Source of the DNA: Saprospiraceae bacterium
GTDB lineage: Bacteria; Bacteroidota; Bacteroidia; Chitinophagales; Saprospiraceae
Assembly (NCBI GenBank): GCA_020630955.1
Contig: JAHDIE010000009.1
Coordinates: 42,732-106,731, forward strand
DNA length: 64,000 nucleotides
Direction of reading: 5' to 3'
How positions within the stretch are numbered: position 1 is the first letter of the stretch; each line of letters begins with the position of its first letter. The notes beneath the pieces were generated by a model that saw only the letters and a list, made by a program, of their open reading frames with translations, was not told the origin of the DNA and did not search any database. Positions 1 to 8,517 of the stretch are shown here, one piece after another. Made by a program: the position numbers and the translations under genes.

Positions 1-857
1 CCTGCCTCTATTAAGATAGCAATAGCAAAGTTTGCTGCTATTAAAACAGTCACAGGGCCTATGATGTTAGGTAAAATATGTTTAAATAATATTAATCTTT
101 TTTGCAATCCTAAAGATTCCGCTGCTGTTATATATGTTTTCGCCTTTGTTTGTAAAACCATTCCTCTAACTAATCTGGCCACTTCAATCCACATTGTTAG
201 TCCAACCGCAATAAATATAACAGCAATAGACCTTCCAAAACCTATTACTATTGCAAAAACCAATAACACAGTTGGAATGGACCACAGACTATTAATTAAG
301 AACATAATGACCTTATCGGGAATACCACCAAAATATCCAGCGATCAATCCAAGCAAAATTCCTAAAATGATAGAAATACTTACAGATATTAATCCTACAA
401 AAAAAGAAATTCTAAGGCCTAATATTATTCTACTAAAAAGATCTCGGCCATATTTATCAGTTCCAAAAAAAAATGTTCTTTGTTTTATTATTTCTTCTAT
501 CTTTTCTTTCTTTTTAAGTGGATAGAATGATTCTGAACCAGTAATATTTATAATGGATATCAAACTATCATTAAGCTTTTTATATGACTTAATTGCCGTA
601 TGTGTTTCGTTACTTCGTTTTCCAAAGAATTTGGTCTTCAATATTGATTCTGTGTTTTCATTCATTAATGACCTTGATACTATATAACAAGAAAATCCAG
701 GATCTTTTAAAGCTATTTCAGGAATATGTGCATTTGCATTTTCTGTCTTATCTGGGATAATATAGAATGCAAAGAGAGCCAAAAAAATATTTAAAGAAAG
801 CCAACAGATTGAAAAAAAGAAACTAGGTTTTAGTAGTATGTTTTTTAGCTTTGACAA
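1..857 (-). CDS. ABC transporter permease, OppC/DppC-like (C-terminus truncated by window edge; probable TTG start)
   Basis: Reverse-strand reading frame gives ...[50 protein letters not shown]...[42 protein letters not shown], with the DppC 'GTDxxGRDxxSR' and 'EAA' loop motifs; not in the ORF track because it runs off the edge. Confidence 0.85.
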   Translation of the reverse strand, partial: [285 protein letters not shown]

Positions 858-860
858 TAA

Positions 861-1199
861 TTATTTTAGTTTTTCATTATCGATATGTCTGGTCTTATCT
901 CTCATGGTCTTTTTCTCAATATTATTTTTAATGGCAGACTCTAAATTTATATCCATTTGATTAGCCAGACAGAACAATACAAAAATTATGTCCGCCATTT
1001 CATCTGATAATTTGTGATTAATTTCCTCTTCAGTAATTTTTTCTTTGAAAGATTGTTCTCCATATCTCCTAGCTATCAACCTTGATAATTCACCCACCTC
1101 TTCTGTTAAGATGGCCATATTTGTCAATTCATTAAAGTATCTAACTCCATACTTTTTTATCCAATCATCAATTAAGTATTGAGCCTCTTGAATTGTCAT
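861..1199 (-). CDS. MazG-like nucleotide pyrophosphohydrolase
   Basis: ORF 112 aa; LTEEVGELSRLIAR...EEINHKLSDEMADIIFVLFCLAN is typical of the MazG fold. Confidence 0.8.
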   Translation of the reverse strand: MTIQEAQYLIDDWIKKYGVRYFNELTNMAILTEEVGELSRLIARRYGEQSFKEKITEEEINHKLSDEMADIIFVLFCLANQMDINLESAIKNNIEKKTMRDKTRHIDNEKLK

Positions 1200-1648
1200 T
1201 CTTTTACTTTTGAATCAATAATAATTGTCACTGGACCATCATTTAATAATTCCACCTTCATATCAGCACCAAAAGATCCAGTTTGTACATTGAGATTAGC
1301 AACTTCTTTACAGTAGTTAATAAACTTATCATATAAAGGTATTGCTAAGTCAGGTTTCGCTGCATTTATAAAACTGGGTCTATTTCCTTTTCTTGTACTT
1401 GCATAGAGTGTAAATTGACTCACAACCAATAAGCTTCCATTGGTATCTAGAATTGAAAAATTCATTTTCCCTTCAGTATCCCCAAAAATTCTCATATTGA
1501 GAATTTTATTAACCATCCATTCTATGTCATTCATGGAGTCATCATCCATAAAACCTAATAAAATAAGTAAACCATTATCTATTCTTGAGTATACTTGATT
1601 TTCTATACTAACACTTGCTCTTTTCACTCTTTGAATAACTGCCTTCAT
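1196..1648 (-). CDS. dtd: D-aminoacyl-tRNA deacylase
   Basis: MKAVIQRVKRASVSI...LLVVSQFTLYASTRKGNRPSF...VQTGSFGADMKVELLNDGPVTIIIDS; canonical Dtd motifs SQFTLY and NDGPVT. Confidence 0.95.
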   Translation of the reverse strand: MKAVIQRVKRASVSIENQVYSRIDNGLLILLGFMDDDSMNDIEWMVNKILNMRIFGDTEGKMNFSILDTNGSLLVVSQFTLYASTRKGNRPSFINAAKPDLAIPLYDKFINYCKEVANLNVQTGSFGADMKVELLNDGPVTIIIDSKVKE

Positions 1649-2036
1649 ATCATTTTATAAATTGTGGAAAACTTATACTTATGCACTTGTAAAATTGTTT
1701 TCCAACCATAAACATATCATTCGGTGGATAATTATTTTTCTATCAACAAGATATCTTGAAAAATTAACAATGATATTTTCAATAATAAAAATTTTAACAA
1801 TTAATCAACTTATCCACATTAATAAGTTTTATACTTAGTAGAACAGGTAAGTACTTGTGGAAAATCTGTTACTTATTTCTGAATAATGCAAGTCAAAAGA
1901 GTTATTAACAATTCCACATGATTAATGATTATAATAGTTTTTTATTTAAATATTAATTATAATTAATAGAGTGAAGTGAAAATGTGGAAAGCTTAATTTG
2001 AAATTGTCTACTTTCGATCTAGTAAAATTGATCTGA
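1649..2036. other. Candidate replication origin (oriC-like): DnaA-box cluster plus AT-rich element
   Basis: Non-coding gap between divergent dtd and ctaA. DnaA-box-like 9-mers: TTTTCCACA (- strand, 1663-1671), TTATCCACC (-, 1723-1731), TTATCCACA (+, 1810-1818, perfect), TTTTCCACA (-, 1856-1864), AATTCCACA (+, 1910-1918), CTTTCCACA (-, 1983-1991). Very AT-rich run at about 1921-1972. Confidence 0.6.
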
Positions 2037-3044
2037 ATGAAATTACGTTTGTTTCATAAATTGGTTTGGACAACATTAATTGCAATTTACCTTGTGATTC
2101 TTGCTGGTTCAGTTGTAAGAACTACTGGTTCGGGTATGGGTTGTCCAGACTGGCCAAAATGTTTTGGTCAATGGATCCCTCCTACTGATGTTTCTCAATT
2201 ACCAGATAATTATAAAGAAATATTTCTTGAAAAGCGGCTTGCCAAATTAGAAAAATATAGCGGTTATTTATCAAGATTGGGTTACGATGAAATTGCAGAA
2301 AAGATTAATACAGATCCTAAACTTCGTGAAGAAGAACCATTTGTTCCAGTAAAAACTTGGATTGAGTATATAAATCGTCTTTTTGGATTCTTAGCAGGAA
2401 ATTTTTTAATAATTATGACGATTCTATCTTTATTTCTTTGGAAGGAAAAGAAAGCTTTCTTCTTCCTAAGTTTTACAACCCTTATTCTTACAGGAATACA
2501 AGGTTGGTTTGGATCTGTAGTTGTTGCTAGTAACCTTACACCATGGACAATAACTTTCCATATGTTGATGGCTTTACTTATTGTTTTTCTGCTGATCAAA
2601 ATTATTGCTATATCAAAGTATTCACCTCTGAAAATATCAAAGTCAGATCATGTTATTTTATATCTTGCTTTTATAATTTCTTTAGTTCAAATATATATAG
2701 GAACTCAAGTTAGACAAGAAATAGATGTTGTTGCTAATGAGGTGATAGCAAGAAGTGATTGGATTTCGCAATTAAGCTCAATTTTTGAGATTCATAGAAG
2801 TTTTGCAATTTTGGTTTTAGTAATAAATGGCTATTTATTTTATAAGCTGAGAAGTAGTTTTCCGAAAGTCTTGAAAGCTTTAATTCTAGTATTATTTATT
2901 GAGGTAATCTCAGGAATTATTATGTCATATTTTTCAATGCCAAAAGCAAGTCAACCGGTACATTTGTTAATTGCAACTATTATTTTTGGTATTCATGCCT
3001 ATATTATATGTAGAGTATCAGGCGTCACATTAATAAAAGAATAA
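2037..3044 (+). CDS. ctaA: Heme A synthase (COX15/CtaA family)
   Basis: VILAGSVVRTTGSGMGCPDWPKCFGQWIPP and WIEYINRLFGFLAG motifs; multi-TM. Confidence 0.93.
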   Translation: MKLRLFHKLVWTTLIAIYLVILAGSVVRTTGSGMGCPDWPKCFGQWIPPTDVSQLPDNYKEIFLEKRLAKLEKYSGYLSRLGYDEIAEKINTDPKLREEEPFVPVKTWIEYINRLFGFLAGNFLIIMTILSLFLWKEKKAFFFLSFTTLILTGIQGWFGSVVVASNLTPWTITFHMLMALLIVFLLIKIIAISKYSPLKISKSDHVILYLAFIISLVQIYIGTQVRQEIDVVANEVIARSDWISQLSSIFEIHRSFAILVLVINGYLFYKLRSSFPKVLKALILVLFIEVISGIIMSYFSMPKASQPVHLLIATIIFGIHAYIICRVSGVTLIKE

Positions 3045-3050
3045 GATCAT

Positions 3051-3806
3051 ATGCCAGAGGAAGGTAATTTTAAATATTTGGAGACTAAAGGAGGAAAACA
3101 TAATATTGTTTTACTGCATGGACTATTGGGTCAACTAAGCAATTTTCAAGGAATACTGGATGGGTTTAGTGATCGATATAATGTGGTGTTTCCTCATTTG
3201 CCTATTTTGGAAATGCCAGTAAAAGAAGTTGGTATTGGCGCATTGCTTCAATACGTTAGTTCTTTTATAAAACATAAGGACTATGATAAGGTTAATTTGA
3301 TTGGAAATTCTTTAGGAGGTCATTTGGCACAGCTTTATACTTTGGATAATCCAGATAAAGTTCAGACATTGACATTAACTGGTAGTTCAGGATTATTTGA
3401 AAGTGCAATGGGATCAACTTTTCCTAAAAGAGGAAATTACGAGTATATAAAGGAAAAAGTACAAACGACTTTTTATGACCCAGCAACAGCATCTGAAGAA
3501 TTAATAGATGAAATATTTAAAACAGTTAATGATAGAATGAAAGCTATTAGAATTGTTGCAACAGCAAAATCAGCTGTTCGTCATAATCTTGGAGACAAGC
3601 TACATAATATAAAAGTTCCTAGTTTATTGGTATGGGGAAAACAGGATGGAGTTACCCCTCCATTTGTCGGAGAAAAGTTTAATGAACTTCTGGTAAATTC
3701 TGAATTACATTTTATTGATAAATGTGGACATGCTCCAATGATGGAACATCCTGAAGAATTCAACAAGATTCTTGATCAATTTCTTTATAAGAATCTTGTT
3801 GAATAA
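3051..3806 (+). CDS. Alpha/beta hydrolase
   Basis: VLLHGLLG, LIGNSLGGHLAQ nucleophile elbow, DKCGHAPMMEHPEEF. Confidence 0.88.
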   Translation: MPEEGNFKYLETKGGKHNIVLLHGLLGQLSNFQGILDGFSDRYNVVFPHLPILEMPVKEVGIGALLQYVSSFIKHKDYDKVNLIGNSLGGHLAQLYTLDNPDKVQTLTLTGSSGLFESAMGSTFPKRGNYEYIKEKVQTTFYDPATASEELIDEIFKTVNDRMKAIRIVATAKSAVRHNLGDKLHNIKVPSLLVWGKQDGVTPPFVGEKFNELLVNSELHFIDKCGHAPMMEHPEEFNKILDQFLYKNLVE

Positions 3807-3810
3807 TTAT

Positions 3811-6117
3811 TTAAGGTCTAGTAGATTTCTTTTTCTTAGCTTTTTGCATTTCGTTTTCTTGATTGAATTGTTGTCTTTCAAACATTTCAAATTTACTTTC
3901 TTCTTTCTTAGGTGGAAAAGAGTTATTACTTGTATCAGTATCTGCAGTTTCTAAGAAAGGATCTAAAGTTATACTCACCACTTCTTTTTCTTTTGCAAAC
4001 ACTTTAGATACGTTTGTACTTGATCCCATTTTCCATATTTCTGCTGGAATTCTAATTAACTCATTTGATCCATCTGAATAGGTAAATTCTAAAATAACAG
4101 GCATTACAAGACCACCTTTATTCGATAAATTAATCTGATAGTAATTGAGATCGTCATTAAGAACAGCTTTTTCTTTTTCGCTTAGAGAGGTATAGTATTC
4201 ATCATAATCTTTTTGATCCATTTGGTTTGCTTTAAATGGATCATAAGTAGAGTAGAAATCTTTTAAGCTTGAATCTTGTTCATCATATGTTTCTTCTATT
4301 TCCTCTTTGTTTCTCATATAAGAAATACCTTTTTCTCTATCGGTTATCTTACCTGCATTTGGATCTGGTTGTTTAGAATTTACTTTAAAGTATTCAACAT
4401 TGTCTATTGAGATATCTACATGGTCATTGGTATAAAACCATCCTCTCCAAAACCAATCCAAATCTACACTTGATGCATCTTCCATGGTTCTAAAGAAGTC
4501 AGCTGGAGTGGGATGTTTGAACATCCACCGATTTGCATATTCTTTAAACGCAAAATCAAATAACTCTCTGCCCATGACAGTCTCTCTTAAAATATTCAAG
4601 GCTGTTGCTGGTTTACCGTAGGCATTGTTACCAAATTGATGAATAGATTCTGAGTTAGTCATAATTGGAGATATCTTTGATTTATCTCCTCCCATGTAGG
4701 GAACAATTTTGTGAGCTGGTCCTCTTCTACTTGGATAATTTCTCTCCCATTGAACTTCTGTTAGATATTGTAGGAAAGTAGTTAGACCTTCATCCATCCA
4801 GGTCCATTGTCTTTCATCTGAATTAACAATCATTGGAAAATAATTGTGACCTACTTCATGAATAATGACAGAGATCATTCCATACTTTATCCTTTTTGAA
4901 TAAGTACCATCTTCTTCACATCTTCCATAATTGAAACATATCATAGGATATTCCATTCCAATTCTTGCAGCATTGATTGACCATGCTACTGGATATGGGT
5001 AAGGAAAAGTATAATGAGAAAACCATTTTAATGTGTGAGCTACTGCTTTTGTAGAATATTTTTCCCAAAGAGGATTTCCTTCTTTAGGGTACATAGACAT
5101 AGCCATAACTTTTGTTCCATCTATTTGTTTTACTGCCATAGCATCCCAGATAAATTTTCTGGAAGAAGCAAAAGCAAAGTCCCTTACATTCTCTGCATGG
5201 AAAACCCATGTTTTTTTGTTATTTGATCTTTTGGTTTCTCTTTTTTCTGCTTCGGATTGGGTGGCTATAATAATTGGTTGTTCATATTCCTCACTTGCTT
5301 TTTTTAGTCTTTTCTTTTGCTCAGTACTAAGTACATCATTTTCATTTTGAAGTACACCTGTACTTGCAACCAAATGATCTGAGGGTACGGTGATACTAAC
5401 TTTATAGTCTCCAAAACTAAGTGTAAATTCACCTCTACCTAAGAATTGTTTATTCTGCCAACCATAAACATCGTTATACATGCACATTCGAGGATAGAAT
5501 TGTGCAATTGTATAAAGGTAGTTATCATCTTTTTCAAAATATTCATATCCTGATCTTCCTCCGATTTGCATTCTATCATTAATATTATACCACCATTTTA
5601 TCTTAAAAGAATAAGATTCTCCAGGATTTAGTGCTGTTGGAATGTCAACCCTCATCATGGTTTTATTGATTGTATTGGGTAAATCTTGCCCAGTGGTAGT
5701 TTGCACTGATTCTATTTTAAAGCCACCATCAAAATCTGGATTTAGTGACCCTAGTGTTCTAACATTCATTTTATCATCAACTTCATTTGTTTTGATAATA
5801 TGACTATCTGAATCTAATGCTCTAACATTTTGATCAAGTTGTACCCATAGATATCTTAATATATCAGGAGAGTTATTGTGATAAGTTATTGTTTCTTCAC
5901 CATGTATGGTCTGGTTCTCATCATCTAATTCTAATGATATTTCATAATCTGCTTTTTGCTGCCAATATTCATGTCCTGGTGCTCCCGACGCAGTTCTATA
6001 ACTATTAGGGGTAGGTAAATCTTCGCTAAGTTGTTTGAACTTATTTTGATTGGTATTTACTTGAGCTGAAAGAGTTGTCCCAGTTATTAATAAACAAAAG
6101 AATAATATTTTTTTCAT
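3811..6117 (-). CDS. M1-family metallopeptidase, secreted
   Basis: Signal peptide MKKILFFCLLITGTTLSAQ; HEVGHNYFP (HExxH) followed by WMDEGLTTFLQY. Confidence 0.92.
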   Translation of the reverse strand: MKKILFFCLLITGTTLSAQVNTNQNKFKQLSEDLPTPNSYRTASGAPGHEYWQQKADYEISLELDDENQTIHGEETITYHNNSPDILRYLWVQLDQNVRALDSDSHIIKTNEVDDKMNVRTLGSLNPDFDGGFKIESVQTTTGQDLPNTINKTMMRVDIPTALNPGESYSFKIKWWYNINDRMQIGGRSGYEYFEKDDNYLYTIAQFYPRMCMYNDVYGWQNKQFLGRGEFTLSFGDYKVSITVPSDHLVASTGVLQNENDVLSTEQKKRLKKASEEYEQPIIIATQSEAEKRETKRSNNKKTWVFHAENVRDFAFASSRKFIWDAMAVKQIDGTKVMAMSMYPKEGNPLWEKYSTKAVAHTLKWFSHYTFPYPYPVAWSINAARIGMEYPMICFNYGRCEEDGTYSKRIKYGMISVIIHEVGHNYFPMIVNSDERQWTWMDEGLTTFLQYLTEVQWERNYPSRRGPAHKIVPYMGGDKSKISPIMTNSESIHQFGNNAYGKPATALNILRETVMGRELFDFAFKEYANRWMFKHPTPADFFRTMEDASSVDLDWFWRGWFYTNDHVDISIDNVEYFKVNSKQPDPNAGKITDREKGISYMRNKEEIEETYDEQDSSLKDFYSTYDPFKANQMDQKDYDEYYTSLSEKEKAVLNDDLNYYQINLSNKGGLVMPVILEFTYSDGSNELIRIPAEIWKMGSSTNVSKVFAKEKEVVSITLDPFLETADTDTSNNSFPPKKEESKFEMFERQQFNQENEMQKAKKKKSTRP

Positions 6118-6207
6118 GTGTATTTTATTTATTCAGTTGAAACAAATATAAATAATGCTATTTAGAATTTCTGATGTTATATGTATCTCCTGTAAAACGA
6201 ATTAGTA

Positions 6208-6223
6208 TGTTTCACGTGAAACA
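6208..6223. promoter_or_regulatory. parS-like centromere site (ParB binding), copy 1
   Basis: Perfect 16-bp palindrome TGTTTCACGTGAAACA, matching the parS consensus TGTTNCACGTGAAACA. Confidence 0.85.
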
Positions 6224-6254
6224 ATTTGTCTAGATACATAAATAATAAGAAATA

Positions 6255-6270
6255 TGTTTCACGTGAAACA
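6255..6270. promoter_or_regulatory. parS-like centromere site (ParB binding), copy 2
   Basis: Second identical TGTTTCACGTGAAACA, 47 bp from copy 1, in the thrC-M1 peptidase intergenic gap. Confidence 0.85.
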
Positions 6271-6274
6271 ATCC

Positions 6275-7567
6275 TTAATATTTTGATAGCAAAAACGACT
6301 TGAAGGATTGAAAGTTGTTGTTTAATTTAATACTTACTTTTTCTTTTTCCAGAAGTTGCTGAATTGAATCTGGAAGATTGACTTTAGTTGAGATTGAATT
6401 TTCTACATCTTCAATAAATTTGCATGGGTGAGCAGTCTCTAAAAATATTACCTCGGCATTATTGTTTTCTAGAAAACTTTGAGCTGCCATAAATCCAATA
6501 GCACCGTGAGGATCCAATATATAAGAATAATCTTTGAAGACTTTTCTCATACAATCTTTTATAGCATTGTCATCATACCAATATCCACTAATATTTTCAC
6601 GCATGGATTCAAGGGTAGAATAGAGTTCTTGCATTCTTACAAAGTTGGATGGATTTCCAACATCCATAGCATTGGCAATTGTTTCTTTTGAATGTATGGG
6701 GAGGTATTCTCCAGTGTCAAGATAATCAGGTACTACTTTGTTTATATTGGTAGCAGCAATATACTTATGAATTGCTAGGCCCATTTTTTTAGCCAATAGA
6801 CCAGCTGTTAGATTTCCAAAATTTCCACTTGGGACAGCAAAAACTAAATTATCATCGGTTCTTTTTTGTTTGTAAGCTTCGAAATAATAAAACGATTGTG
6901 GAATCAATCTGGCGATGTTGATTGAATTTGCAGAAGAAAGATTAAATCTTTGATTTAAATCTTGATCCAAGAATGCTGTTTTAACAATACGCTGGCAATC
7001 ATCGAAGTTTCCATCAATTTCACAAGCAGTAATATTTTTACCTAGAGTGGTCAATTGCTTTTCTTGAATATCACTCACCTTACCTGAAGGGTAAAGAATA
7101 ACAACATTAATTCCTTCTGCTTCATAAAAACCAGAAGCAACAGCACCACCGGTATCTCCGCTGGTTGCAACTAAAATTGTTATTTCATTATTATTTTCTT
7201 TATTGAAATAGGACATCAACTGGGCCATAAATCTTGCACCAAAATCTTTGAAAGCCAAACTGGGCCCATGGAATAATTCAAGGGTAGCAATTTTATCTGT
7301 GATGTTTACCACAGGTGCAGCAAAGGTCATAGAACGATTAATGATTTCCATCAGATCATTGGCGGGAATATAGTCCTTGAATAAATTAGTACAAATAGTA
7401 AAAGCAATTTCTTGAAAACTATATTGAGGTAAATGTGTGAGAAAAGAATCATTAAGCATTGGAATATCCAGTGGCATGTATAATCCTTTATCCTCTGCCA
7501 ATGAATTCAAAACTGCTTTTCTTAAGTCAACAATATTATTTTTATTATTTGTGCTATACAGTTTCAT
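6275..7567 (-). CDS. thrC: Threonine synthase
   Basis: LFHGPSLAFKDFGARFMAQLM (PLP Lys motif), LVATSGDTGGAVASGF; adjacent to thrB and thrA. Confidence 0.96.
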   Translation of the reverse strand: MKLYSTNNKNNIVDLRKAVLNSLAEDKGLYMPLDIPMLNDSFLTHLPQYSFQEIAFTICTNLFKDYIPANDLMEIINRSMTFAAPVVNITDKIATLELFHGPSLAFKDFGARFMAQLMSYFNKENNNEITILVATSGDTGGAVASGFYEAEGINVVILYPSGKVSDIQEKQLTTLGKNITACEIDGNFDDCQRIVKTAFLDQDLNQRFNLSSANSINIARLIPQSFYYFEAYKQKRTDDNLVFAVPSGNFGNLTAGLLAKKMGLAIHKYIAATNINKVVPDYLDTGEYLPIHSKETIANAMDVGNPSNFVRMQELYSTLESMRENISGYWYDDNAIKDCMRKVFKDYSYILDPHGAIGFMAAQSFLENNNAEVIFLETAHPCKFIEDVENSISTKVNLPDSIQQLLEKEKVSIKLNNNFQSFKSFLLSKY

Positions 7568-7569
7568 GC

Positions 7570-8508
7570 TTAAAGTTTTATTGCTCCCTCTTTATTGATT
7601 TCTGAAATATATGATTGGCTTTCTATACCCTTTGATATCAAATGTTCACAAATCTTTGTTGCTACATTCTCAGCAATCAAACTGTTTTGACACAAGGCAA
7701 ACAATGAAGGACCAGCACCACTGATTGAAAAACCCAAAGCCTCATTTTTTAATGCAATATCTTTTAGGTCATAAAAGTGAGGAATAAGTTTTGCTCTCTG
7801 TGGTTCAACAATAATATCTTTTAATGACCTCTTCATAAGTTCTAAATCAGAACGATATAAACTTGCAACAAAAGCAGCAAGGTTACCTGACTGTTCGATC
7901 ATCTGATCCATAGTAATGGTATCTGAAAGAATACTTCTCGATTCGGAAGTAAGAACAGAAATCTCAGGATGGATAACAACAGCATAAATACCATTTGGAA
8001 CAGGAAGATTTATTATATCATGTTCCTGATTATTTCTAATTAAAACAATTCCACCCATTAATGATGGTGCAACATTGTCAGCATGATAAGCACCATCTGC
8101 GACTTGTTCTCCTTTGAGTACAAAAGGCAGTAATTCTTTTTTATTTAAAGGACAGCCTAAGAATTCGTTTACAGCGAAAGCACCAGCTACGGCACTCGCT
8201 GCACTTGATCCCATTCCACTTGCGAAAGGCATTTTTTTGTAGATATCCATTTCAATAGGCATCTCCTCTTTACCCAAATATTTTAGTAGAGCTTGAGCCG
8301 CAACTCCAGCTGTATTCTTCTCAATACTTTTTGGTAATTTATTTTTTGCACCATGAATTGCCCTGATCTTAAGTCCAGGATTTTTACCATATCCAATTTT
8401 TATTTCATCACCTGGCCCTTCGATTGCAAACCCGAGTATGTCATAGCCAACAGCTACATTGGCAACAGTCGCTGGAGCAAATACTTTAAGTCCTACAAAA
8501 TCACTCAT
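7570..8508 (-). CDS. thrB: Homoserine kinase
   Basis: GHMP kinase motif KKMPFASGMGSSAASAVAGAFAVNE; SISGAGPSLFAL. Confidence 0.96.
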   Translation of the reverse strand: MSDFVGLKVFAPATVANVAVGYDILGFAIEGPGDEIKIGYGKNPGLKIRAIHGAKNKLPKSIEKNTAGVAAQALLKYLGKEEMPIEMDIYKKMPFASGMGSSAASAVAGAFAVNEFLGCPLNKKELLPFVLKGEQVADGAYHADNVAPSLMGGIVLIRNNQEHDIINLPVPNGIYAVVIHPEISVLTSESRSILSDTITMDQMIEQSGNLAAFVASLYRSDLELMKRSLKDIIVEPQRAKLIPHFYDLKDIALKNEALGFSISGAGPSLFALCQNSLIAENVATKICEHLISKGIESQSYISEINKEGAIKL

Positions 8509-8517
8509 AAAATAAAT

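Noticed and set aside
61-525. 154-aa + strand ORF
   Set aside because: Antisense to a convincing OppC/DppC permease on the - strand that runs off the window edge.
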